From: Apostichopus japonicus
Taxonomy: Eukaryota; Echinodermata; Holothuroidea; Aspidochirotida; Stichopodidae
NCBI RefSeq assembly: GCF_037975245.1
Contig: NC_092578.1
Location: 18,885,321 to 18,947,320, forward strand
DNA: 62,000 nucleotides
Direction: 5' to 3'
The position numbers were made by a program, and so were the translations under genes. This document shows positions 13,501 through 22,900 of this stretch, piece after piece. Every line of letters starts with the position of its first letter. The stretch's first letter is position 1. The notes under the pieces are model-generated. The model ran no database searches and was not told the origin of the DNA. It saw nothing but the letters and a program-made list of their open reading frames with translations.

Positions 13501-13501
13501 A
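1008..13501 (+). CDS. Secreted C13/legumain-like (caspase-fold) pseudopeptidase, multi-exon gene
   Basis: Coding exons are 1008-1527, (5834-6031), 7762-7883, 10554-10697, 11200-11386, 11760-11941, 12356-12613 and 13304-13501. All junctions are GT-AG with matching phases, giving 536 residues without the bracketed exon or 602 with it. The N-terminus has a hydrophobic signal-like segment (residues 23-37); Met1 (1008), Met8 (1029) and Met16 (1053) are possible starts, and Met16 would give the most typical signal peptide. A Cys-rich part follows. From about residue 340 (602 numbering) come a strand-like AVLISGGWN, a helix, IKTFFAD, then SFFIYLNSP and QVYVVADQSFSG, in the order of a clan CD peptidase. 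The catalytic His and Cys positions appear to be Pro434 and Ser482, so activity is unlikely. An EF-hand-like loop spans 445-456. The C-terminus is basic. The family assignment rests on my reading of fold motifs, not a search; the exon structure is firmer than the name. Confidence 0.72.
1528..5833 (+). other. Intron 1 of the C13-like gene; no other gene seen
   Basis: AT-rich sequence with a CA/TA microsatellite near 3896-3935, a G-rich minisatellite at 4261-4401 and homopolymer runs. An open frame at 2758-3150 (130 codons) has no recognisable motif or splice context and is not called. Confidence 0.5.
4261..4401. repeat. Degenerate GA/G-rich minisatellite
   Basis: Variants of GGTGAAGATGGAGGAT (about 15-18 bp) repeat imperfectly around a G-run, inside intron 1 of the C13-like gene. 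Confidence 0.7.
5834..6031 (+). CDS. C13-like gene, candidate cassette exon (66 codons, phase 1-1)
   Basis: This open stretch is bounded by CCACAG| and AGAG|GTGAGC. It starts and ends in phase 1, exactly compatible with the exons on either side, so the protein stays in frame with or without it. The sequence is rich in beta-branched residues, for example SPVFIQIRVYEFTAP, and reads like a beta-sheet segment. The acceptor has a poor pyrimidine tract. It could be constitutive, alternative or a chance open segment. Confidence 0.5.
6789..7013 (+). CDS. C13-like gene, weak second candidate phase 1-1 exon
   Basis: An open frame of 75 codons lies between an unusual acceptor (TTTGAG|) and a weak donor (AAAAG|GTGCAG), again phase 1 at both ends. 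Its 3' half (FELLVIRMGGEAISLPYV and onward) has a hydrophobic pattern loosely like the exon at 5834-6031, so it may be a diverged copy. The weak sites mean it may be a relic or not an exon at all. Confidence 0.22.
7331..7386. repeat. Short tandem repeat, about 20-bp unit
   Basis: Three imperfect copies of GTGTTTAGGGTACCCTCTT-like sequence follow one another. They lie in the intron before the 7762 exon. Confidence 0.7.
7762..7883 (+). CDS. C13-like gene, Cys-rich exon
   Basis: Acceptor CGACAG| and donor GAG|GTAAGA. It enters in phase 1 and leaves in phase 0 and encodes 41 residues including three Cys and the strand-like INFIPLVYEADDE. Confidence 0.75.
9654..9794 (+). mobile_element. tRNA-headed SINE
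   Basis: The head has an A-box-like TAGCCTAGTGGTTAGGG and a perfect T-arm (CCGGG-TTCGAAT-CCCGG). The acceptor and anticodon stems do not pair well, so it is not a functional tRNA gene. The head is followed by a tail (TTCACTGTTCTGGATTCTCC and onward) that ends in a TA/CA microsatellite. The same tail recurs at 59676-59742, which shows it belongs to a dispersed family. Confidence 0.75.
10554..10697 (+). CDS. C13-like gene, Cys-rich linker exon
   Basis: Acceptor CTACACAG| and donor CAGCAG|GTTAGT, phase 0-0, 48 codons. It has four Cys (LICRE, GRCPEY, LHCEL, RRCNEP) and one N-glycosylation sequon (NYT). This fits an extracellular disulfide-bonded module preceding the caspase-like domain. Confidence 0.78.
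11200..11386 (+). CDS. C13-like gene, first half of caspase-like domain
   Basis: Acceptor TCCGCAG| and donor CTTG|GTAAGA; enters in phase 0 and leaves in phase 1. It encodes strand AVLISGGWN, an amphipathic helix ending NMLRLNGF, and strand IKTFFADSGD. This is the order of beta-1, alpha-1 and beta-2 in legumain-type folds. Confidence 0.8.
11760..11941 (+). CDS. C13-like gene, exon with degenerate His position
   Basis: Acceptor TTACCAG| and donor TGG|GTAAGA. It holds an Asp-rich loop (DDIDKDGG) and the strand SFFIYLNSP. In legumain-type enzymes the same strand runs into the catalytic His-Gly; here it reads Asn-Ser-Pro. The exon ends inside an EF-hand-like loop (DRNQDGW). Confidence 0.82.
12356..12613 (+). 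CDS. C13-like gene, exon with degenerate Cys position
   Basis: Acceptor TTCTACAG| and donor GAA|GTAAGT, phase 0-0, 86 codons. It completes the EF-hand-like loop (ATTDE), then gives strand QVYVVADQSFSG. There the family's Glu-Ala-Cys-x-Ser-Gly would align with Asp-Gln-Ser-Phe-Ser-Gly, so Ser replaces the nucleophile. It also carries one N-glycosylation sequon (NHT). Confidence 0.82.
13304..13501 (+). CDS. C13-like gene, terminal exon
   Basis: Acceptor TTTTACAG| and stop TGA at 13499-13501. It encodes 65 residues, including NTTIF (a sequon), two Cys and a basic tail (RRHKRGGRK-like, ending GGRK). No membrane segment or GPI signal follows, so the product should be soluble and secreted. Confidence 0.8.
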   Translation, partial: SYQERLTSNPLMSEEVSGFTNTTIFGAPCDRLEFYERQDLKNAYMGCQNLPAWHWWGRHKRGGRK

Positions 13502-14127
13502 ACCAGCAACGACGAGGGCTGAAAATTTATATGTATCCAGCGACGGATTGGCTCACTCTACCCAGTGAAGAACTCCCCGCCCATTGAAGAATGTTACTTA
13601 GACGCTCATTACAAAGCATATTGAGATGCAGTCAAATAAGTTATCCCATCATGCATCTGGAAAAGACACGATAACATTTTGAAACAACCAATCGAATTTT
13701 CCAGTCAAGTGGTTTCAAACCAACCCTGTTAATATTCCCATCATACGTTGGGGGGAAAAAACGGTAATATTTTGAAGCGATCCATCGGAGTTTCATTGAC
13801 TCTTGGAAACCTGGTGGTTTGGAGCAGTTGCTAGCTGTCAAAATACGTAATCACATCAGCTTTGGTACAGTGGTCCTGAAGGGACAGACTTAATGTAATA
13901 AGCTACTGATAATCGGCAACGCAAAACATTGTAATGGTGACGTGTTAATGTAACCACAGCAATTACATACCTCGGACGTCCCCTCAAGGCTACCATAATT
14001 TGGAGGGAACATTGAAAGATATTCCTCCGATTCTGTTTCGTTGCTGAAAGCTTTTCTTTCGCTGGCAAAATTGCTCTCACATAATAGAGTTTTCATCAAA
14101 CTAACATATATCTTACCAATACCATCG

Positions 14128-14133
14128 AATAAA
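14128..14133 (+). terminator. Candidate poly(A) signal of the C13-like gene
   Basis: AATAAA lies about 630 bp after the stop codon at 13501. Further AATAAA-like words occur near 14826 and 15170, so the site used is uncertain. Confidence 0.3.
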
Positions 14134-14772
14134 TTCAAGTTGTCCTTGTAGCCTATACATTGACGTCACAGACGGATAAGGGGCCAGAGAAGCAAAATCA
14201 AATTAAATACAAAGCTCCTACGGCCTCACGTCTGCTTCTAGGTTTTTCAAGTTGCAATCTAACTTTAATTCCAAAAACGCAAATTAAATATAAGAGAATT
14301 TGACGGACATCTCTGATTTTCATATTCATGAGTGTATGAAGTGGGAATATAAAGTAGGTTAGGACTTGGTTCAGCTAGTAACCTATATGAAGACGTGTTA
14401 GGCTAGAGTTATAAAAAACAAAAGTCTTTTAAAAACTAAATCTCTGATTCAACCAAGATAGTGAATCAATTACTATTTTTAATGGTTTTTATTTTCATTT
14501 GATTAAGTATTTGCTCTGAAAGGAACCATGAATTTTCTCAACTTGAATGGGTGACGGAAGACCTTTAAGATTTCATAAATGAATTAGGCAAAAGATCTGA
14601 TGGAAAGAAACCTTATCTTGCATTAAGTTTGATTTATAAAGTCTTGTTAATTCTGTTTGGCTAATGAATATGGATGTAGAAATGAAAAATTACTTATTCA
14701 TAACAGGTTTCCAACATTAATTGATTACATTAATATAGCACACAGGTGGACATAGAATGTACTTTTATGTCC

Positions 14773-14874
14773 TGCTTGAAAGCACTCGTACTGACAGCAT
14801 GAATATCCTGTATTCGTTTCTATAAAATAAAGGGTAGGAACTGTTCATACTGTCAGTACGAGTGCTTTGAAGCA
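14773..14874. repeat. 30-bp inverted repeat able to form a long hairpin
   Basis: Arms 14773-14802 and 14845-14874 match at 28 of 30 positions when one is reverse-complemented (core AGCACTCGTACTGACAG). The spacer is 42 bp. The folded size of about 100 nt is in the range of microRNA precursors, but a small MITE or a chance foldback are alternatives. Confidence 0.8.
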
Positions 14875-16683
14875 TCAAATAGGAGGACAGCATAGAGTGG
14901 TATTAGCACTGGGAAATTTATCCTTAACTGGCTGAATAATGAACGTGGGGGTATTATCTCTTTAGGGGTGGTGTGACTAGATCACAAATTTGAAGAAAAG
15001 AGTCCTTCAAAAGCATTTTATTTAATTAAAGAATTAAGTTTTGCTTATCGGAGGAAGGAAACATTGAGAAGAGATTGTAAATATTCTAATGGAATTTGTT
15101 GTAAAAAAGAGTGTATATCTATCGTTTTAAAGTATATATTAATGAAAATGTTTTCGGTTTGCATTATGTTAATAAAAACAGTGTTAAGTTAAAGTTTTGA
15201 CGAACTAAATGTTAACCATTTGGCAGAAGATCTGTTTATCTGGTCTGTTAAGTGAGGCAAGAGAGGAAAATAGTTAAAATTGTGAATATTAAGATCATGT
15301 GATGGTGGTAAACTTGCCAATGAGTGATGGATGGGTAACAAAACATGTAGGGAGAAGAGGATGGGCGAAAGGTGGGCAGGGGGAGGAGGCAGAGGGACCG
15401 TTTGGTACTTAGCAAAGTCTCATTTTATTAAAAAATTAATGGAACATTTTTGTAAGAAATGTTTTTTCTTCTAGTTGATGGCAAGTTCTTTTCCATTGTG
15501 TGATAACAGCTCAGCATTTTACCTGATGCAAAAGCTACAAAATTTGGATGTTGGTGAAAGTCTGAATACTATCAGATAAGAAATACAGTATTGAGCTCAT
15601 TGGTTTAGTCTTTATAAACCCAGTAAGGGAGGACAAGTTATGTGGACATCTTATGATCTTTGCCTGTCCTTACATAATTCATAACCATGCATCCATCATA
15701 ATAGTACCACAACATACTAACCTATTCGTACTCTGTGTTCGAACTCTTTGTCTTTTTTTAACTTATTTTCCAGGATTTGAAAAGGGGGAAAAGAGAAACT
15801 GTGCTATACATTTTTAAGCAAAATATCATAAACCTTTTGTACAATAGTTTCTTCATGAAAGCGAAAGTTTGCCAGCATGTTCTAGTCTAACCCTGTGTAA
15901 ATGCAAGGCTCAAATTTCAGTGAGCAAATACCTCTATCTTGGATAGAAAAGTTAACGTTTAATAAAGGAAACACATGTAATGAAGATATACTTTCCTTTT
16001 CATTTCTTTTCTTTCTTCTCCTGCAATATAATATTCATCTGTAACATGCAAGATTCAGGCTGGGACATGGCAGGGGGAGGGGGGATTCAGCGAGAGGGGG
16101 CCAGGGAGCCTGTACTCCACTCCTGAAATCATTAACTGCAAACATAACTGGTTATGATATGTTCAAAACAAGGTCCACAGCGTAAATGTCTACCACGCTT
16201 CGAGCATGGACATCCCTTATTTCTACAAATTGTTTTCTGATGGGATGCTATTCTAGTAGTAAGTTTGATGTCAACCAAAACTCGTTTTCCCCCACCCCCC
16301 CTCGTTCCCCCCTGTAGTCCGATAAAGTTTCCATCTCCCATTTGGGTTAATGTTGAAGGTGGTGCAAGCATGCTGAAAGATCTCTACAATACCATTCTTC
16401 TTCTACTTAAAAAAGGTTCCGGCGAATTACACTGGGAATAGCTTATGTCAGCTTATTGTTATTATCACCAAATCATCACATTCATAGACCTCCAGAAAGA
16501 GGTAAATTTTTCCAGTTGACCAAACAAAAAACCAGTAAGGAAAGTGTGCAGCAAAATGGGAAAGATAAAGGACCGCTTCCTACCGCTGCTGTTTATCACG
16601 GTCTGTGATCTTCTCTGAGCATCTTGTCCAAATTATCAACAAAAGATAAAAGCACCATTCCAACCATTTCATCTATTCCAAGA

Positions 16684-16783
16684 TTATCTGGCCACCTGTG
16701 CCTACTCTTTTATCTGGCCATCTGATCCTTCCTCTTTATCTGGCCATCTGGTCCTTCCTATTTATCTGGCCACCTGGTCCTCC
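16684..16783. repeat. 26-bp minisatellite in the vps41 3' UTR
   Basis: Four copies of TTATCTGGCCATCTGGTCCT-like units start at 16684, 16710, 16736 and 16762, a period of 26 bp. They lie 130-230 bp beyond the vps41 stop codon. Confidence 0.85.
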
Positions 16784-16911
16784 GTTTTGTAGCATGGTGA
16801 ATCCTAGTCTTCAATTCAAGTACAAAAAATATCTCTGTAATAATCGCAGAAGCGGCCAACTGTCGTAAAATCTTTTCAAGTTCATGTCAGGAAAATCCCA
16901 GAACGATTGCA

Positions 16912-16977
16912 TCATCTTTTCAGGATAGTGCGACCACCTGGACCTCTCTTCTGTGAATGACAGATGATGCAATGCTC
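16912..16977 (-). CDS. vps41: vps41 exon 23, RING-H2 part 2 and stop (860-880)
   Basis: Acceptor TTGGCAG|. Encodes EHCIIC (C862, C865, the last zinc ligands) and RGPGGRTIL, the conserved C-terminal tail, then TGA. Confidence 0.95.
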   Translation of the reverse strand, partial: EHCIICHSQKRGPGGRTILKR

Positions 16978-19900
16978 CTGCCAAAGAAAAGGGCGGAAAA
17001 ATATATAATTTTTCTAACCATTAATTAAAAACAGTTTCAAAGCCCACTACATGATTATTGTGAGCTCTGCTTAACATACTCTGTACCCCCATCATCCCCC
17101 ACCTCCTCCTCCCCCACCTCCTCCTCCCCATCCCACACATCCTTCCCCACCCCACCTCCTCCCCATCCCCTACCTTCATGGAATACAGGACATGGAATAT
17201 AGGACCCCTCCAGAATTGAAATCAGTGCTAAATACAACTAGCAACACCTTATACCAAAAAAGGGTAACACCCCATCGCACAAAAATATTCAAAGCCCAAA
17301 TACTTGAACGGCATTCAAGTGAAACGTTGCAGTAGTAACATGAGAAAATCCAGGAGGACAGTGGAGTATACATTTACGCAATCAACTCTTTGATACCAAC
17401 GGATCTAAAATGTGAATATGATAAAATTAAGATTCCTAACTTCAAGAGGAGGGTAAAGTCTAAAGAGTTTAGATCGATATTAAATTTTTATTATATAAAT
17501 TTACCACGTTTTGATTGATGAGGCAATCTTCATGAAAGGCATGATGGCAAAAGAACACAACAACAGACGGATCGATGGAATTGAAGATTGGGCTGTTGCA
17601 GAAGTTACAGCTCTGAGAAACTGATTGGAAGAAAAAGGAAAACAATATAAAAAGAGGCAGATTTTAACCCTAATTGTCATAAGATTTTTTTTCAAATTAA
17701 AGTTACAGCAATAAGAGAAATGTTGGACATTAAAATATAAAATAAAAGTTGTGTCAGTGTGTTAAAACGTTACGTTGCAAGTTTGTTACAGAAGTCACCA
17801 CAACGAAAAGATTGCTTCCAGGATAAGTGAAAGCTGAACAGAAATTTGGAAGAAAAAAGAAACTAGACTGCACCTTAATCTGTGATCCTTTGTTTCGAAA
17901 TCTTGAAATTCGAAATTAATTAACAATTAATTCCAGATCAAGGCCACTGAACTGCAAACTTCAGAAAGATTTTGGCTCTGTATTATATGGAAGTGGGAGG
18001 GGGAAGAGGATTTTTAATTTTCCTGTTATGTTTTCCACCAATGTCAACCACCACCTAGTCCCCCCGCCCCCCTCCTAATCCACAGTGATTGGTGGTAAAA
18101 AGCTGGTTTCCAACATAGTTTGGATATTAATTAACATGTTAAGTGATTGGGTAGAAGGCTAGGTGGGGTGAAATTTTACCTTCCACTCTTAATCCTCTCT
18201 TCTGCATCTTGTTAAGTTTATCCATTAACGAGAAACAATCAGATACTAGAATGTTCTTACAACCATCTCGTAAAGATATCTACAAAAAGAATGAGAAAAA
18301 TAAAATAAAATAAAATAAAATAAATTGATAATAAATTGGATTATAAATCATTCAGATGTAGAGATATAAATCTACATGACATTTTTCACGATTAAGAAAT
18401 AAACAACTTAATCTCCAGCTATGTAAAGAGTATGAAATCAGTCTTTGTGTAGCATAAGGATCCATAAACTGGGTGACCAACTCTTTAACAGCGAACAAAA
18501 AGTAACATATCTGACTTTATTACATGACAATATTGTCTTTCACTTTATATACACTAATCACCTCAATATCAGTTAAATTGTCCCTTGATATTACCTTAAG
18601 AGACTATGCATACATGTTTCAACATTTATTCCTGACATTTTAAGAACCAGAAAGAAGATCTTTCGGGGGAAAATATTTCTTTTGGCATGCCAGCTTTTAA
18701 ACCAACTGTACTGTACCCCAGGTCCATCACTCAACATAATAAGCTTATTACTTAAACATGTCTTTCCAATTGCCAGTTTTATATCATTTGTTATATTTAA
18801 AATTTGCAGAGGCCACTTCAGATGGGAAAATTGTGGATTTCTCTAACCTTAACGTTACCATCAAGTACAATATCAAATTCTGTGTATTGGCAAATTTTCC
18901 CCTCCCTTAGAATAAAAAGTCGTAAATCAGAACAAAGACAAATAAACATTTCCTTTACAGCCCTGGTATTCAAACTGGGGGTTAGGACCCTTCTTAGGGT
19001 CACCAAAATGCTTTAGAGGGTCCCCAAAATTTTGGAAGGAGAAAAACATTGTCAATATTTGTGGGGTTAAAAAAGGTGGAAAACTTGTGAACGTAAATGA
19101 CATAAAAAGTTCCACATATAACACAATTTTGCAACTCACCACCCTTAATTATATCAGAAATGTCTTGAATGTGAGGGGGTTACCATCTCCCTGTAGATCC
19201 CCTTCCCCTGGGGACAACATCTACCACTGGGGGGTTGGCAAGATAAAGAAGGTGAACACTGGGGTCACAAACAAGATTGACTACCAGGGATTTTATAGCA
19301 TTACTGTACACACACATGGACAATATTAAGATACCTTCTTTCCTGTTCGGTTTGTATTCTCTTACCTGTAAGTTATAATCTTGCAATATTTTAACTAATG
19401 AGTCTCTCAGGCCAGGTATCTCCATGCCTCCTTCAATTTTCTGCAACAAAGGGAGAATGAAAAAAATATTTCATATTCTTAAGTTAAAAAGACAAAACCT
19501 GATAAATGGCCTTGTAACACCACAGAAAATATAAAATAGTCATTGATATGTTCATAGCATCAACTCGGGTGTGACAGAATAGCCAACGGTAACACAGACA
19601 GGGAATGTTAACACGACCAGGGACTGTTAACATGACCAGGGACTGCTAACACGACCAGGGACTGCTAACACGACCAGGGAATTGAAAATCTATTGATCTT
19701 CATCTCTTGATAATGGTTCGGTGACAAAATGGTCGTTGGTATGTGCAGAGCAGCTATCAACTTACCCGTATCAATATGATAGGATCAACATGAGTTCCAA
19801 TGTTGTTCAAAAGTCCCGTAATAAATACTGCAAGAACAAATGAAAAATATGATCAATTGTTACAGGGAATGAAGCATCAATGACCTTTAGGCTTAAAATG

Positions 19901-22900
19901 AAAAATTTGTTACTAATTGTAGTAATTCTGACATTGTCAGCTAATTAAAGACAACAGCCAAACAGGACAAAACACATTTAAGTCTAAGTGTTTAATTGGC
20001 CTCCTCCGTATAGACATACAGTGTTTCTCTATGTATCTCTAGGCTGTAATAAGAGAATAAAATTCATGATCAAAGTTTGCAAGGGTTTTAGATACAATAG
20101 TGAGTCCTGTTGCTTACGATCACAGACTACAATCTACATTACAAGTAAAAAAATTCTCAAAGTAGTTAAATAATATATATAATTACTATATAATTAATTA
20201 CTATAAATACTATATAATTTTCCTCATACATGGACAATGGAAACCTCACAAGTGAATTTATAACACAATATTGAAAGTGCACAGAAATTATTTTCCAGTG
20301 AGAACAGTAATCGAACCGTTGACTGCGTGGTTACAAGCCAAAATTACTCTCGAAATCACTTCCCTGCTGCTCGTTGGGTTATTTCGAATGAAAATTGGGG
20401 GTAAGATCCTTGGTTTACAAGGTATGCAAGGTTTTGTGGCTTCACCTTGGCACCCCCAGCAAATAGATAACTTTACAACGACAGCCACCAATTAAAAGCT
20501 GATTAGCTCAGCTGGTGGCTGTGATTGAGAAAGGAACTTGTAACTGTTGAGGCCACTAATTTGAGTCTTATTCAAGCCAAGAATTTACTGTGCACTTTTG
20601 AAGTTAAATTTGCCTCTGGTTAAGATGAAGCAAAGGAGCACTTAACTACTTAACTTCTATAAGCTAATGAATTAATGAACTGTGGCTTAAAATGACATGC
20701 AAGACAAAGATATAACATTAAGGTGGATTTAGTAGGGTATCATTGTTAATGGTGAATAGCATAGTATCTAGTCATCTAAAGTAAAAAAAAAAAAATACCA
20801 TTTTAATATCTTTTCTTTTCTTGTCTATTTCTATACTCAAATTTGAAGAAATGTTCAGTCTTCAACATTAACAAAATTCCAAGACGCATGAAAATTTGAG
20901 GTGATACCTGCAAATTTGAAGTTGACCCTTTCAACATAACCTTCCTCTTTGAAAAAAAAATGTCTTAACCATTGCTAATCTAAATGAACACGTAGCACTT
21001 CTAATCAATTACATCAAACATCCAAACATAAAGTAATGACTGCTATGATTTTTTTAGGTCTTTATCTCCTGTTTATTTCCCCCAAATTTCTTAACCATTG
21101 CTAAATCTGAATACGTAGCACTTCTAATGGATTACATCGAACACCCAAACATAATGATTTTGTTTGTGTGTTTTTTGTTCTTTATCTCCTGTTTATTTCC
21201 CCAAAAATGTCTTAACCATTGCTAAATCTGAACACATAGCACTTCTAATCAATTATATCAAACACCCAAACATAATGTATGATTTTGTGTGTGTTTTATT
21301 GGTCTTTTTCTCCTGTTTATTTCCCAATAATTTCTTAACCATTGCTAAATCTCAACACTATCACTTTTAATCAATTATAACAACATCCAAACATATTTTG
21401 TGTGTGTTTTTTTGGTCTTTATCTCCTGTTTATTTCACCTCTCCTCCCTTGAGAAAACATGTCAAAACAATCCGCATTTTCTCACCGGGTTTTTTGATGG
21501 AAGATTCAATCAAATCTTCCCAGAGTTCAGCATCATCTTGCTCCTTGCAGAAGTCGATTGCTTTATCTACGTCGTTCAGCTCGTCGATGATTAAACGCAG
21601 CGCCTGTTTTACGTTTCCCATTCGTGCTGTAAAGACGTGAAACATGACATAAAACAACTTATCACTTTTCTGTATTCTTCTTTCCTTTTTTTGGGGGGAC
21701 CTTAAGATATCAATTATTTTAATGTCATTTACTATTTACTAAGAAAAATTTAAGAAGTTTGCGGTTCATAAGATTAATGAGTGGAGATACCTTCAGCTGA
21801 GGACAAAACCGGATATTTTGGCCGGAATTATCTTTAGAGCAGGTATCGTGTGTTGATACAACTTCAAGGATTACTTTGGGAGGTACGCACGATAAAAAAA
21901 GACAGTATCAACCAGGAAAAACATTCCATCAGACCAGACTACACAAATAAACCAGACCAATCCAGACTAACACAGGTTTGATAAGTTAAGTCTAACATAT
22001 GGGACAGCAATTTATCTGAAGCACACATGTTATCAGTACATAGCAGACCATTCCAGACTACAAAAAATAGAACAGAACAGACCAGTGCAGACTTGCCCAG
22101 TCCAGTATATATATGCAGTCTAATAGGTGAGGCAGCATCAAAGATTATGTGATTGCAGGACAGATCTTATCAGCATATAAAGGGCTGGAGCAGACCATAA
22201 ATATCAGACCACAGTCCAGACCAATTTAGGACAGCAGAGGTTAAACCACTCTCATACAGACTAGACCTGTTGCCGAGACAGACCAGTCTGGTACAGCAGA
22301 GGTTAAACCACTCTCATACAGACTAGACCTGTTGCTGAGACAAAACTAGCTCAGTCCAGATCGGTCCAGAGTCACTTCCCTCTCCCATCAGCCAGGATCA
22401 ACGGTTAAATAATCTAATACTTCAACCGAGGTTTAGAGACATGACTATAACATATTGAACCACTCCTACGTACTGTACAGGAATACCATCTCTGGTACGT
22501 AGTTCCTCTGTTTACATATCTGCAGGGCTGTCTGTAATGGATAATGGTTGCTCATCTTCAGAAAGTGCATCATTTGGGCTCTGTCGTGTTCCGCGTAGAG
22601 ATCGACGAGAAGCGCGTGGAGTTCGGTGTTCTTTTGTGAGTCTTTCAGGAAGAGGCCATGGAGGTACTTTAAAGAGAGACAAAACAGGCTCTTAAAAGAA
22701 AGTGACGATTTTGGCCTGAGTCCTTCAGGAAGAGGCCGTGGAGGTACTTTAAAGAGAGACAAAACAGGCTCTTGAAGGAAAATGATGATCTTGGCCTTCG
22801 GACATGAACGATTGAAATATACTTTGTAAAGTTAATTCATGCAATTTTCAAAATTGACAAATTGAAAAAACAAAATGGCAAAGGACTTTTGTTTGGCTAG

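Larger units (their letters stand above)
13502..16911. other. Convergent intergenic interval / 3' UTRs
   Basis: No coding exon is seen here. AATAAA at 14128-14133 could end the C13-like transcript. The vps41 3' UTR must run leftward from 16911; a variant signal ATTAAA (minus strand) lies near 15958-15963. The interval also contains an inverted repeat at 14773-14874 and a 26-bp minisatellite at 16684-16783. Confidence 0.5.

Noticed and set aside
16132-16371. Cys-rich minus-strand frame (CRNKGCPCSKRGRHLRCGPC)
   Set aside because: The Cys spacing looks like a small zinc or CXC motif, but the rest is low-complexity and it lies downstream of the vps41 stop; probably 3' UTR or a transposon trace.
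20945-21438. CRISPR-like array
   Set aside because: The units are 115-125 bp diverged tandem repeats without constant short repeats and unique spacers, in an animal intron.
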